Of a stretch of 64,000 nt of DNA, positions 20,601-35,100 are shown piece by piece. Numbering within the stretch: the stretch's first letter is position 1; the number at the start of each line of letters is the position of its first letter. Under the pieces are notes generated by a model, which was not told where the DNA came from, did not search any database, and saw only the letters and a list, made by a program, of their open reading frames with translations. A program made the position numbers and the translations under genes. Source of the DNA: Callipepla californica brunnescens (Eukaryota; Chordata; Aves; Galliformes; Odontophoridae); contig JALIRH010000044.1 in the NCBI GenBank assembly GCA_023055505.1, positions 1,674,001 through 1,738,000 of the forward strand. The letters are read 5' to 3'.

Positions 20601-23600
20601 CTGCACAGAGGATCCTTGAAAATACAACTACTTCTGACTTAGTCCCGAATTAAGCAGCTTAAATGCAAGCCACTGGTTCCTGAAGTCTTTTTCTTAATAA
20701 TTGTTACATGGGTCTTTGTTGGAACAGTTTCACAGAATTCTATGCCAGACTGGATTTCTGCTGTACATTCACGTACGTTAAAGTTCAATCTATTGATTCT
20801 TGATAACGCTTCTATTGATTTTTGGTAATGGTTCTGCAATATAAAAAGGTAGTTACAAATCTTGTGTTTGGGGCATATTGCTTAGTAGGGTATGTTCCAG
20901 CCCCAAATTAGTGACTTTATTTATGGCTTGTAGGTACTAAGTTGCATGTAGTTGTCTTCTGTATTATAACAAAAAAGAGTGGCTAGGTTTGGATAGCCGT
21001 TGTTAATGCAGATAGTTTTGTTTGCCAGGTGGTTTGCATTGTAAATTCTCTGTCAAGTTATACATCCAGCATGCAATGCAAAACATATACAGATTAGCAG
21101 CAAAGATTCGAAAAGTTTATTAGTTGCAACCATTAGAGTGATAGATTAGGAGAAAGGAAACATAACTGGCAGCAAGTTTAGAGAAGGCTCATTACTAGAC
21201 CAGCTTGCTTCACTTGTTTAATAATTTCTTATGAAAAATGTTATATGAGAAGTTCAATGAATAATGCAGCTTTCATTAAGTTATGTAAATGAATGTAACT
21301 TCGTGGGTGGGTTAGAAATAAAATATTAACAAATCTGTTTATATCCAAAGAGTAAGATCAGCTTTTAATGAATCTCAGATTAAAATATTTAAAAGGTGAT
21401 AGATGAGAACTTATGTAGTGTGGCATAGTAGTGCTGTTTTAATAGATTTTTTCAGCCAGCTTTTCAGTTGCATCATAGCCAAGACAACATTTTAAGTATT
21501 TTCAGGTCATTAGAGTGTTATTCACTCCTTTATCAGCAGTGCCAGCGACTCTCTTTAGCTTGTGTATGTTGATAGCACCCTAAAAATGCATGCATGACTT
21601 GCATGATTTGCAAGGCTAGAAGTGACTTACGATGTACTTGTTTGCAAGGTCACTTTGTTCACAAACACATAATCATTCATACACAGGTTGGTTTCGATGC
21701 ATTTTTGTTTTTCAATTTATGACCATTTAAGAAAGCCAAAGTCTCTACAGGTTAAGTTTACGCTGCCATACTGCAGAACTGCCACAGTGTGAGGAAATTA
21801 TAAACCAAGGGCTAAATCAGCTGTTGACAACATGCTTTCCTACCACGCCCAAAAATGCCAACCTTTCATATGCCTCTCCCAAAACAAGTCCTTGGATTTG
21901 GGCCTCACAGCTTACGCAGAAGGTCAAAGATTATGGGAGGCTGTTTTTGAGCAAAGTGGGGAATAAATTCCAGAGCTGAGGGCCCCTCACAGGATCTCTG
22001 AAGAGATAAAAGTAACCAAAAGGCAGTCACATTGCACTGGTTGGAGTGGGAGGCAGGGCAGTCCTCGTTCACAGAGGTTGGGTTCTGCCCACAGTCTAGA
22101 GCTGAGACGACTTAGGAAGATGCACCGGAAAGATAGGCACACTTGTATACCAAGGTTGTGCTCTTCATTAATGCTACTTTAAATAAAATAGCTTTCTCCA
22201 GGAAACATTATTTTGAGGGAAAAGCACAAATGTGTCTTTATTTTCTGCTTTTAAATTGGATGTATAAGGTCAGCATTAGGTTAATGTGTCTGTATTTCAG
22301 AAATATGCTGCTTTTACAGTAAAATGTCAGCAGAAAGAAACCCATCTTTTCAGGATCAGATTGGAATTTGCAGAGAGATGGTGGCAGATCTTGGCTGATT
22401 GACTTAATTGACTGAAGGAAGCAAAAGGCTGTGGCAGGCTTTGGCCTAATAGCCTTTATCTTGTACCAAGGCCTTCCTGAATTAACAACCTGTTTCTGCC
22501 TCAAGAGGGGAAGAAGGGGATGGGCATGCCCTGCCACTGTAGCAGATCCAGCCTGCTGAATGGAGTTGTTTTGTTTCCTCTTGCTTACTTCATCCACCTA
22601 GCTGTAAACAACCACACTTCTCTCATATGCTTCTCTTGGAAGCCTGGGGACTGCAGAGCAATTGGAAACCAGTCTCAGAACCTGGCAATAGCCTCCTCTT
22701 TGTGAATTAGTCTGAACCTTCACAGCAATGGAAGGAGACAGAGTGGGAACAAAGGGATGCCAACGGCCCCATGTGCTGCCTTGCTCCATCACCCTGGCTA
22801 CAGGTGCGCAGATGATTTCCACTCTGGTGTTCTTCTTGTTCTTACTTCTTGCACTCTTGGTTGTTGTTACAGTAAATATACATTATTGATGGTACTGATG
22901 CAGTGCACAGGACTGTAGCAAGCTGATGCATGCATTATAAATCTCACAGTTAAAAAGTTCATTACTCTTATCAACAGATTGAAACAACAAGTCGTGACCT
23001 TTTTGCTCATTTGTGAAATGGAACGACTCAGGTTTGCATCATTTCTGAGGGAATCTTCCCTGTAACTGGGACTGGGAGAGTGCTGATCACTTAAGTGCAC
23101 TAATTATTAGTCAGCATCTCAAGAAATGATTACAGATTCCAACCACAGGGTTGGACAGAGAAATGTACATTTCCCAGAGGCAAGCTATGTGCCCACAAAG
23201 TGGAAGTATCCACATTTTATGAAATCATCATTTTCCTGTATTTCATAGTGCCAATTATTTTTTATTATTTATTTTTTATTTTATAGTCTTTGTATGCAGT
23301 TACAATCAGAGCATTCAGAAGGGGAGAGAGGACACAGATAGAGCACGCCGGGTGAGGAAAAATGAGAATCCTTACTCAGTCAGAGGTACTATTTGTTTAT
23401 TTTGGTGGCTCCATGGTGATTTTTTTTTTTATTTCACCTTTTATTAACCTGCAGATGGATTAGTCCTCGTAAACTAAAGAGAAGAAACTAGCGCACAACC
23501 CACTGCCCTACAGATAAGGTCACAAAGAGGGGACGTGTCCTGGGCACAACCTCGGAAAAGAAATAGAAGTCTGAAGGCATTTACACTAGACTGCCATTGC

Positions 23601-26600
23601 ACTTTACTAGCACTAGTGTGATTTACCGTATCAGCTCAACTGCTGACACCTTTATGTCCCTCCCTCCTATCCCAGCAGGCCACAGAGACACAGCCCATGA
23701 TAGATGCTGGTGAACTTTTCCTCTGATCACCTTCTGAAGAACTTTCCCATAATCTATTGTTTTCCATCACAGTGGAAAACAAAACAAGGGTTTTTTTGAC
23801 TTTCAGTTACCAGCTATTTTACCCTAACTTTAAAGCAATGTACTGAATTTATTACATCAGTGTGAAAGAAGTTCTAAACTCTTGTCTCTTTATCTTACTC
23901 CCTGAACTTAACATGGTCCAGAGTAAATCAATGTAATTGCTGTTAGACCTACATTGTTGCAGGAATGTTTTATATTCCATGTTGTCAGTTATTTAGAACA
24001 GTTAATTGAAATTGCAAACATAAAAAGAGGAAAGCTACAGTTAAGAAATTAACTTTTTTTTTTTCTTCTGCCCGTGTCTACTGTATGAATTATATAAAGA
24101 AGTAATGTTAACTTCAACTTAAGACCAAAAGTGTCTGGAATATCTAAAAGAGAAAATGCAGTTGTGTATTCAAGGCAAGTCCTTCCTTTAATCGACCACA
24201 TAAATGTATACATACTCATTCTGGAAGCAGCTGACCTAGAGTAATTCTAAAGCGTCTACCTGGTCCCCCCAGAATGTTGCACTTGCTTCTAAATAAATAA
24301 GTGCCATGGGCTGCACCTGTTTTGCTCTCATCAAAATTCATTATGAAGGCAGAAGTCACAGTGATGTTAGGAAGGGACGTACACAGGAGAGTGCACTTTG
24401 AAGAGAAATGGTGAAACCAGGCTGCAAACTCTCCTTTAGGGGTTGTCCTGAGCATGCCCTGCTTTAGCTTGCTTCCGTGTTACCACAGCCTCTAAGCAGA
24501 GCTGTATGTAGAAGCAAAATGGTCTTGTCTTATTGCACAGCAGCACCAGTGCATACATAATGGGAGGGGAACTGGCAGCTGCATCAGGAGAGAAGATAGA
24601 TGGGCAAGACTGATTCAGTGCCTGCCAGTAATGTTCTCATTGCTGCACTGATCAGCTTCACCCTCTCAGCAGAGAATGAGGAGGTCTGTGCTTGAGATGT
24701 TTCCAGATATATTTTCCTAAGGCTCCTTGCCCTCTGTACATTGTAACAATATAGCAGTACATATATATGCTAGTTCCAGTGTATGGGCTATTCCTGTTAA
24801 AACATAATTTTCACTGCAGTGGTCTATGAGGCCACGCTGTTGTGATGCTATCTTTCACTCCAAAAGAACACGCTGTGTAGCTGGGCTCTGCACTGGGGCA
24901 ACAGTGAGCTTAGGAAAGGAAGGAAAGGACTGGTATGGGTTTGGGCAGAGTGTAAAATTTCATCTTGTTTCCACAGATCTGGGCACTTTGCCTCATTATC
25001 AAGTCAGAGCAAGTCAGGCTGCCACCACTCTACCTTAAGGCGAAGAAACAGTGCCTTTGCTGCAGGGCTCCTGTTGTGTTCCCAGTGAGCCCTCTGGCTG
25101 AGAGGGAGATTTGTTTCACCCAAAGGCTGGAGAAGGCGCTGGACTTTCAGAAGAAGCTTCCAGCTCAGATGTACTGCCCTTGCAGTCAGAGCATGGAAGG
25201 TGCAGGAGTGGCCACCAGCATGGGCCGTGTGGCTGCCCTCCTGCCTGCTCAGTGCCTTTTAACAGCTAAACTGTAAAAACAGCAAGTGAGAAGAGCAGTA
25301 GCCCAGCACTTGCAGACATCGTGGCCCCTGAAGCAGACCTGGGGTGGTGTGAGGGCTCACCTCATGTCAGCTTCTGGGCCTCCTTTCCTGTCCTTTTGTC
25401 CCCATGGGTGGCTTTGCACTGTGCTACCAGTGGTTTTCCCCTGCTCCCACAGACCCCTGGGCAGAGAGTAAATGTGGTTTCACATCATCTCATGCTCTTT
25501 GCATCTCTTTTCCCTGTATCAGGCTTTCCAGTCCCCTCATCGCCCATGGGTGGCCCTGACTCCCAGCACTGCCTGGAGACTCCCACCCGAATCACCAGCC
25601 TCCCATCCCTGTGGAAGGCAGACTCTCCAGCTTTATTTGTCTGGGAAACAGCTCATTTAACTGGGACAGGGAGGATGGGCAGAGATGAGAAAGAGCTATT
25701 GTTAGGCTGAAAGCAGTTAGTGGGTGCTACCACACACTTGTGTGATCTACAGACCGTGGCAGAAGTCCCTTAAGCCGTGCTAGTGCTGCTTAGGGCACTT
25801 CTCCCTTCCCGGATTTCTGATCGTTTTTTTGTGATTTTTTCCCCCCCAACTGAAGAATTGTCTGGTACCAGTCTAGACAAATCCTTGGCATTTCTTATTG
25901 GGTTGGATGGGGGTAGTCACAACACACCACACCTTGAGAAACAGCGTACCATCAGTGACCAAAGGCCCTGGCTTTGGAGAGGGCGGGAGCTGCTCTTCCT
26001 GGGAAGGACAAAGCAGACAGGGCTCAAGCATATCTTCTTGAAGTGAGCTGGGCATTTGTTGGCTGTGTGGAGAGAGGACTTGATGAAAAAATTATCATGT
26101 CGCATTTTTCATAGCAGATATATCTGTCAGCTGTGTACTCCAAGTGTGCTTGTTTGATTGAGGAAGTCTTTGTGCTTCTTAACTCTGTATTGAATGCAGT
26201 CAAATAATTTGAGAGACTAAATTATAGCTTAACTTGAGCTTGTACACCAAAGAATCATTTGCTGTTGTATTTCTTTTACTTTCCAGGTGGCTGTCTTTTG
26301 GTAGCGATGTGAATTGTTGTTGCTCACATTTTCAGTTCTGCTGTCTGAAGAATTGTAAATAGCTCACATTTTCATGTTTTCCCTTTTTTTTTTCTCTCCT
26401 TCATGCTCTATCTCACAAATGCTGACTTTAATATTTAACTCTTCATAAGTGGTAAGCCTACCTGAGAGGCTAACAATGTTTTTCTTGTGGCTGGCAATTT
26501 GGAATATGAGTAAGACTTTGGTAGTCAGAAATTGAGTGTTACTGATTCATTGAAGCAAATCCAAGTGGCTGGTGGGAAGTAAATATGCTGAAATAAATCA

Positions 26601-27170
26601 CCAGTGACCTCTAAGGGGAAGATAATGTGTCTAAGATTGCCTACAGGTACACCTTCTAGATTGATATGGAAGATGGCTGTTTCCATATTCCCTGAGAGGT
26701 GTAGGGAAGGGGCTTGAAATAAATCTCGTAAGAAATAGGGTGGCTGGCATATGGTGTCAGTCACCTAAGAATCACATCCAGCCCAGCAGTGGCTGAAGTT
26801 GTTAATATATCATTGCCCTTTAATGGTCAATGAAAATGAACTTTTGATCCCTGTCCTGTTTTAAGTAAATAGATGACCCCATCAAGCAACACCATCCCAT
26901 TTGGGAGCTCAACAGAGGCTAAAACTAGCAGTTAAAGATCTGCAATTTACAGACATTGCTAGTCAGCTGTGAACTTTTGTCCGGGGTGATAGTGGTGAAA
27001 GGACACAGTAGGAGGAAGGCGGATAATTTGGGTCTGCTCAATTTCTGGTAGATTTTTTTTGAAACCTACTTCTTTCTGTCACAAGATATTTTGGAAATTA
27101 AGAATATTATTCATGGATAATCTCAGGAGGCACAAGAAGTTACTAACCCTACTGTCTCTCTGGTGGCGGG
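17656..27170. other. Non-coding region downstream of CYP26A1, part 1
   Basis: About 9.5 kb of mostly AT-rich DNA. No open frame shows a recognisable domain. A (TTTA)n stretch lies at 20518-20537. A somewhat GC-richer segment (24.8-25.8 kb) has short open frames that I judge spurious. Single AGGTCA-type half-sites occur (for example near 18134, 21922 and 23516) without a properly spaced partner. Confidence 0.6.
20518..20537 (+). repeat. (TTTA)n microsatellite
   Basis: About five TTTA units in tandem. Confidence 0.7.
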
Positions 27171-27174
27171 AGAG

Positions 27175-27191
27175 AGGTCACCTGTGGTTCA
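27175..27191 (+). promoter_or_regulatory. Candidate downstream DR5 retinoic-acid response element
   Basis: AGGTCA-CCTGT-GGTTCA fits RGKTCA-N5-RGKTCA exactly. It lies in non-coding DNA 9.5 kb past the CYP26A1 poly(A) signal, within a locally GC-richer patch. RAR/RXR binding is plausible. No other proof is available from sequence. Confidence 0.45.
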
Positions 27192-27487
27192 ACTGTCCTC
27201 TGATCAGAGGACTATACTGGCGACACAGCATTGCTAAATTTTAGTTCGAGTGATGGTGAAAAATGACAAGTTAGCACATGTGCAGGCTCTGGCCTTGCTG
27301 ATCCAAACTCTGTGATAAAATAAATAAATGTTTCTACTGGAACTGTCATGCAGATTGAATTATTTTCCATTTCGCTGCAAGGAACTGAAAAGGTAACACG
27401 ATGTGCTGCACTTAAGGGATGTGGCGGGCCACTTCTAATTTGATATAAAACATTTTTTCATGAACAAGAAAATTCAGCCTATAAATA

Positions 27488-27592
27488 TTTTATTTTGTTT
27501 TATTTTATTTTGTTTTATTTTATTTTGTTTTATTTTATTTTGTTTTATTTATTTTGTTTTGTTTTGTTTTGTTTTGTTTTAATTTTTTTTTT
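27488..27592 (+). repeat. Compound pentanucleotide repeat (TTTTA/TTTTG)n with 15-bp higher-order unit
   Basis: The 15-bp unit TATTTTATTTTGTTT recurs about four times, then resolves into a pure (TTTTG)n run and a T tract. Such arrays can arise from the A-rich tail of a retroposed copy on the opposite strand, but no insert is evident beside it. Confidence 0.85.
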
Positions 27593-29924
27593 ACGGATTA
27601 AAATCTTCTTTGGCGAGCCCAAACCACTACTTAAGAATTGTCTTGTACCATAAAGCTGGATAACCCTATTTTGCTGGGGGGAAGGGAGGGAGCTACACAG
27701 CCTTTCACCCTCCAGCTTTACAAGCAAAGCCAAACTTCTGGGCAATCACTGTGCAAAATGCTTTCTCCCTCCCCCGCTTTCAGCGATGGCTGCAAACAAA
27801 GGTCTTTAGGGCTGGCTATCCCAGACTTCAGGACTTTTAAGGGTCTTTACTTGACTGGAGATCAAAGGTTTCTCCTTAAAGAGTTTATCACTCAGACAAA
27901 TATTCTGCAGTTAGCATTTCAAACTGGGTTTACAAGTCAAATAATTTAGCAATTTCTTCCAAACATGTGGCCTTATGCAGAGGCTGCTGGATGCCAATTA
28001 TAGCACCACTTTGACGTGGAGTGCAGCAGCAGCTACTGACAATTGTGTGTGCCCTTTTCACCATTCCTAGCCATGGGGAAAGTGTTTTCCTCATATTCTG
28101 AGTAGATCTTGGACTGCTCAGCTGGGGTTTGAATTCACTTCCTGGGATTGCTGATCCCTTTCATATCATCTTCAAGTTGTCTATTCACCTCTCCCTCTTC
28201 AGAAAGCCTTTTCTCTTTTAAAAGTGTGAGAGCTGTGGAAAGATGTAATTGGATGGTGGGCTTTATTGTAATTGGTGTACAAACAATAATGGGACTAAAA
28301 CAAAGTCTTAAATATCATTGATCAGATTCCCTTTACTATTAAGCCTTCTCTGCTCATGGTTGTTGTTAGAATATTGTGACATTTGGAAGAATAGTCTGCT
28401 TGTTACACTAATGACAGAGGCTAAATGCTGTTGAGAACTAACCTTTAGCAATAGGTCTTTCACGTTATCTGCCTTAGTCCAGAGCTCTATTTGTGTTCTG
28501 TCCTAGATTTCATCTAATATAGTCTTGGTGGGTTCTCTTGCTTGTTTATAACTTCCAGCATCCTCCAGAAGTGTATTGAGTAATAACACCTGTCTTGGAT
28601 TCATGTTTTTTTTTTTTCTTTTCATTTCATCAGGGACAGAAATTGAGTCGTTGTCTTACTGATCAGCGTCTCCACCATGCTGAAGGCCTTGGCAGAACAA
28701 GTGGAAGCACAGGAGGTAAACAGATTTCAAAAGCAGGCAAATTCATTTCTTTAGAGCTTTCATATCCAGTGTACTTTCTGGAGATGGTAGTGAGTTCGAA
28801 ATAATGATCTCTAACTGTATCTCCACAAATTACACTTAGTTGTGCTGAGGAAAACTGATGCCCTGTTGTTTCATTTCTGAATCCTTCAGAAACAAGTAGC
28901 ATTCAGGTGAAGGCAATGACAAATACTGTGTTTGTATAATCTACTATACAGCACTTTGAAGTTACAGTACCTTACTGAAACTACCCATAAGGAAAAGTGG
29001 GCATAACAGAAATGTGAAGAACACTAGATTCTGAATTATTCAGGTACTAACTGAATTACTGAACAGATAGCCGTTTTGTATGATACATGTAGTGTATGAG
29101 AGATTATGGAAGACTGGTAGAGTGCTCAACTCCAAGGGAGAAAACTGATTTTATTTGACACATTCATTCCAGCACAAGATTGTAAGAACATACTGAACTG
29201 ACCAGGACACATGATTCCAACATGGGAGTTGGGGTGCTCATTTGAAAGTAAGGGGACTTGACTCTACCTTTTGTAAAGTAGAATGTCCGTTGAAGAAAGC
29301 CTCATTAGCATGTAGATGAGTTTTATGTTGTCATTCTGACTACTATGGCGGTGAGAGGAATGGAAAAGTGTGAAGCTGATGTGTTAACATCTGATTTTTA
29401 TGCTCCTGTCTACTGCCTCAGCACTGGAAAACAAACTGCCAAACTTTCTAGTAATGAGTGATTTTGTTTGAAGCCAGAATATTTTTTTAAGGATGAAAGA
29501 TAGGTTTCCATGAGACTCTGCTTCCAAGGGTTCAAGTGCAACCGTTCACGACTTAGTTCAGTTGTTTCCTATAATGACAGTACAGACCAATGTACTGGGT
29601 AGCACAGTTGCACACTGTGGTCATGAGAATAGTAGTTAGAACTGACAAGAACTATTGAGGCAAAAAGCAGCAAAACTAGCTTGCTGTAGACATACTCAGA
29701 CTTCTTAATGGACTGTCAGTGTTTCAGTGCTTGAATATGAACATTGTCTGCTTTATTATCTCCTTCTGAAAAGAGGAATTGGGTACAAGACAGACCTAAA
29801 CCTTTATGAGTGATTTATCAAGTAGTAGGAACATTTGGAAAAGGAAGGTTAAATCTGGAAAACAGCCATGCTACGGGCAGAATCAATGCAAAATGTAAAT
29901 CTATTGTTCTCTCATATCCTGGTG

Positions 29925-29963
29925 TTTTTATTTTTTTTTTTGTTTTGTTTTGTTTTGTTTTTT
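29925..29963 (+). repeat. T tract with (TTTTG)n
   Basis: A homopolymeric T run is followed by about four TTTTG units. Simple repeat. Confidence 0.75.
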
Positions 29964-32086
29964 AGTGTAGCAAATGGAGGTTCAGTTTTGCATTCCTTAT
30001 GCAAAAGCGTAATTAAAGTAAAAGAATTGTGTTACTTGAAATGCAGTTGTGATAGGTCTGAGTTGAACAGGACAGGACTGAGCAGTAAGTCACACACTAC
30101 AGATGAATAACTTCCTAACATAATAATGTTATGTGCCACAAAAAGTAGAAACTAAAATATTCACACTGACTGTAAAAGTATCTTTCTACACTTTACCACA
30201 TCCTAAGGTATGTTTTCTTTTGGAAGTAATGATATACTGAACTTTCAATATAACTGGGTCAACATTTTGCATAATATATTTCTATCGTTACTATTGCTTT
30301 GTGAAGTGGTTCTTGTCAAGTTTAGTATCTGATGGAGCAAGTGGTGGGAGGAAGTGAGGAGAGAAAGAACTGTTGTTTCTAGAATTTAATTTTGTGAAAC
30401 ACCATATTAATATGTCAATACCTTGCAGGTGTTATTTTACAGATAACTTTATTTTGGCAACTGTGTGGTAATTTTTGTATCAGAGCTAGCAAGTTTTATC
30501 ACAAGCAATATATCTTAAGGTGACAGACTGGAATAAACCTGCTTTGATACTGCCATTGCAGGTAACTACTATCTGGCCACAAAACCCATTCTCAAAATCT
30601 ATCAAACTCAGTCTTAACAACACTAAAGATTTTTGGTGCTGCTATGTTTAATGGAAAGCCCTCCTTGACTGTCACTTTTCTAACAGTTCAAAACTTTGAA
30701 ATCTAGAAAAAATTGCTGAGCTAGATAATATCTACTCATTCTTCTGCTAATTTGGTTTAAAATTCATTGTTTTTTTCCATCTTGAGTTAGTATTTTTTCA
30801 TGTACTTAGAGAGAACCATCTCAGCAGTCTTCTCTCTGTTACACCATGTGAAGCATTTAATTCTTGTTTCCATGGCCGTTGCTGAAAAAAATCTCTTCAG
30901 TCATTCAATTTTGAACAAAAAATAATTAATAATATGGGAAAATGTGAACAGCAATCCAGATGAGGTTTGAAAACACCTTCTTGAGTGTTATGAGTATTTG
31001 ACTATTTCCACTGGCAATGCCTCGCCTCATATATTCCAAGATCACTTCTAGCTTTTCATGGTCATATCATGTTGGCAATACAGTCTTTCCAAAATCATGT
31101 AATAGCTCCTGATCTCTTTTTCCCCTTTGATATTTCCAGTGGATGAGCCCCTTAGCTTAACCTAAATTTTCATTATTAGTTATTAAATATATACTTCTAC
31201 TTGAAATAGTACTTTTCTTCCAATTTCTACTACTCTAACTTTCAAGAGCATCTGTTTCTCTCATGTGTTGTTCTAATCATTTTTTGCACACACCCTCCCC
31301 CACAAGCTTTTTGTCATTTTTTAGGAAGCAAGTTTAGTCACAAAACCAGTTGTTGCAAACTTAAGTGGTAAACCACCTCCAACCAAATACTCTTCCTTTT
31401 AGCACCAGCACTTTGCCCCTAGCAAACTTTTCATCCACCTCACAACTTTCTCAGATCCTGCTTTTTTATGCTACTTATGAACACAGCATTAAATGCTCCA
31501 CCACAGGCTTTGTCTATGCCCAGAAATTCTGTTATTTTCTCAAAACAAGCTATAATAATATATACCATTCATTCTATTGTATCTGCTACAAATTCTCAAA
31601 GTAAAGCTGAGCTTCACAGTAGTTCTGTAGAGTCTTCTATAAAACAGTACTTAGGAAAATGGAAATCATACAAGAATTGATCCAATATTATCACAGAATG
31701 AGCAGGGAGAATAGAGATCAGTTTCTGACAAATGAAGTTATCTGTATTCAACTTTATTGATTCTTTTTAAGTTTGAAGCCTTATCATGGCTCCTGCTAAG
31801 GCAAAGACATCACTGAAAGGATATTCTAGAGAATGATATTTGAAATGTACAGTTGTATGCATTTCAGATATTGGGGATAGTAGTGATAACGTGCAGCTTT
31901 GTGATACGTTGGGAAACATTAAACAGTCAATTCCTCCCTTCACAAAGGGGATAAAATGCAGTAATAGAATAATTTTTTTTTTACATCTTCATCTGACTTC
32001 TGTGTTTGTCCGTTGGTTTATCTGCCCAGATTCAGTGTGATGAAATTCTTTCAAAGCTGATGAAAACATCCTCATGATTTTGAGTG

Positions 32087-32160
32087 GTCTTGTGTGGAGT
32101 CAGGAGCTGGACTCGATGATCCTTACAGGTCCCTTCCAACTCAGGGTATTCTGTGACTTC
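32087..32160 (+). mobile_element. CR1 LINE, 3'-terminal fragment
   Basis: The CR1 tail hallmarks are present: a GGACTCGATGATCCTTACAG-like block, then GTCCCTTCCAACTCAGG and an ATTCTGTGA end. This is the conserved 3'UTR end of chicken-repeat-1 retrotransposons, here severely 5'-truncated and unable to code for anything. Confidence 0.8.
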
Positions 32161-35100
32161 TGTTGTGTAAAGCATATTTATTTTTTTACTCATTAAGTCT
32201 TTGTCATAGCAACCTGGCAGTGCTGATCTGCTTCAAGAAAAATTAATGTTCTCCTAATTACACGGAGTTGATATGAAATAATGGCTTCATTTCAGGATTG
32301 TTTTATGATATTGTTTTCATTTGAGTACAGATAGTCATGAAGAACTGAATTGAGAAAAATGAAGGGGTATTTCCTGTTTTTCTGCTTTGGCCAACTTCAA
32401 GCAAGCATAATTAACACAAATAAATAAATAATACAAAGCTATCTGTATACTATTAAAAATCAGAGGAGCTTCAAAAAGTTTATATTCTTGGGCTCTCTTG
32501 TAAAATATCTCTGTAATTTATATAATAGCCATTTCTTAATAGTGGAAAAGGTTTTTAATTCTTTGTATGCAACCTTGTAGTACTTTCTTACAGATATATA
32601 TATTTATATTTTTATATATTAATTTTGTCATTAATAATGATATGTAATAGGGAGTAATTAAGTTGTTTGGGCTCATATTTGGTCAGATGATGTACATCTG
32701 ATCAGTCAATGAAATCTTTTCTCTGCAAAATGGAGTAGAGCCACAAAAGATAGATTTTTCTTTCTCAAATAAAAGTATCTGTATTTTTGTAAGTTCTGAA
32801 ATCCAGCTAAAAATAATAAAATAAGGTAAACATTCGGACTTCAGACTTAGACACCTGGTTTTGAAACACAAAACCACCTGTGCAGTGTTAAACGTGAGAG
32901 GAAGGAAGTACAGTATACAAGGTAAAAAGTACAGAGTGAGGTGATGTGATGTATCCCTTAGGTCAAACAAGAGGCTGTTTGTAAATGACCCTTCTGAGGC
33001 AGACATATGACTTCCCAAGATTGGAGCTTTCTACAAAGGGATGCATAAATAGCAGTTGTTCACAGCAAGGGTTATACTATATGGCTATTGGAGTGAATAG
33101 AAGCAACTCACTTCTTGCCAATGACAGGAAATAAGGTCAAGTAAAGATAACAGGTCTTTGAATTAGAGGTTTTCAAAATATTAGTCTTACGCCCTCAGTA
33201 TGGAGTTGAATGAGTGGCTCTCTTTAAAATGGTCTGCCTCTAAAACTCAGAGATATTTGAGACCAAGGGCATGAAATAGCAATGTTTAGATTTTATATTT
33301 GCCTTACCCAGCTTCACTTATCCAGAAGGCAGTGCAATTAATACAATAGCCAGCCTGAATGTAAATAATTCAAAAACACAACAGAGGAGTCTGTGGCATG
33401 GTTTAAAATATTTGTGTTTTACATGATTGTTCTCTCTAAAAAAAGAGGAAATAATAACGTAAATCAATGCCGTAATAGAACTGCTAAACATTTGACTTGA
33501 TAAAATTTCTGTAACATTGTATTGTTTGTCATTTTTCTTTAATATCTATATTCCTGTGGTGCACATATGTTTCTATTTTTCCATGATCTTTGAAGGAATT
33601 AACTACTTAGTCAATTTCCAGAGATCCAAACGCTCAGCCTTCTTCTTTGTCATTTGATAATGCAAAAATGGATCTTTTCCTGTTGTTTGTTGCTGAATGT
33701 GTCTCATAAGTCATTTAGAATGCAAGCATTTTAAATCAGAATTTGTTAGGGAAATAGATGTTAAGTGATTCATATGACTTCAGTCTGAGCTACTGTCCTC
33801 TTGCATCTTGAAATCTCATGTTTTCCTGTGAATCATTTAAAAATGTAAAGCGAACAGATTTGACAGGCGTATAAAACTAAATCACGGACATAAGTTTAGG
33901 ATAATTTAAACTCCTGTGTATAGGCATTATGTCAGTAAGAAATAATAAGTAAGGCTATATAGGTACTTGCTCCATAATGGGATGAATTGAAAAATAGTAA
34001 AGCTATCAGAAAAAGAGAGGATCTGTGGAAACATTAAAAAAATAAAAAAAAGGGCAAATCCTGTTTTGTAGCTCCCTTAGTAATCAGCAGAATCCGTTAA
34101 TTTTATATAAATATTTTTCAGTCCAAATCAGAAATTAAAAAGTAGTTAAATGCAAAATAACATATGTCCAAAATCAAATAAATTGTTATTTTAGTAAAAT
34201 AAATAAAAATTGTTGTTAAATGAATAATTTCTGGGTAGTTAGTCACATAGCATGAACAGACAGACTTCTGCTTGATTGTTTGCATATTCATTTGTGTTTC
34301 AAGTCAAACGTACAAGAAACAATGGAGATCAGGCCACTTATTTTTTAGTAAAAAAGTAAGGAGTCTGGTCTTTCATTTAGCAAGGAAGAGTAAAACTCTT
34401 GATGCTCATTAACATGTGTTAGGTGGGCTAGAAAAAAAGATTAAACATCCTTTCGTATTATCCCTTAATCATAGGCAATTTCCTTGGTGCAGGAGTTTCA
34501 TACCTTTCATAGGGATGTCAAAGTGACCTGTCTAAATAGATCAGCTGCAAGACAAGGGGAGAAAAAGGTTCACACATTTGTGTTGCTTTTGTAATGCTTC
34601 AGTCCCTCTTTAAAACAACAGAAAGCATATTTCCACCTGGAGTTTTGCATTTAAGTGAAAAATCTTTCCCCTTTTATATTTTCGGCTTTGTTCAGCAATA
34701 AAGTGCCAGCAATGTTAACTCGATAGATAAATGTTGTGATTACATTAGCAAAGTATTTTTTGCTGGGAAAAATGTGGTGTTTAGACAGAATAAATGGGAA
34801 ATCTTAAAATGTATTTACTTAAAATGAAAAATTGTAACTATATATCGTGCATACAGGGAATATTCTTCATATCACAGAGTGATCCATAACTTACCATGAA
34901 ACCAACAGTAAGGAACAAATGCTGTAAACAATTATAGTACAGATATAAATTAAGGAATGATGCTTTGAAACAGTGCTAAGACAAGGTTCTTTATCTAAAA
35001 TAGACTTCTTCACTACTGTACATCTCTAAATGGTGGGAATAATAAAAAAAAAAAAAAGACAGTAGTCTTCGTCAGCTGTAATATCATACTAGAAAGTTTA

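Noticed and set aside
24820..25760. GC-richer stretch with overlapping open frames, considered as a gene fragment
   Set aside because: No domain, no consistent frame, no CpG enrichment. No protein family recognised.
28634..28715. Exon-like segment: strong polypyrimidine tract and cag acceptor, then a putative donor
   Set aside because: No coding similarity and no partner exons. Such pseudo-exons are common. Only RNA data could rescue it.
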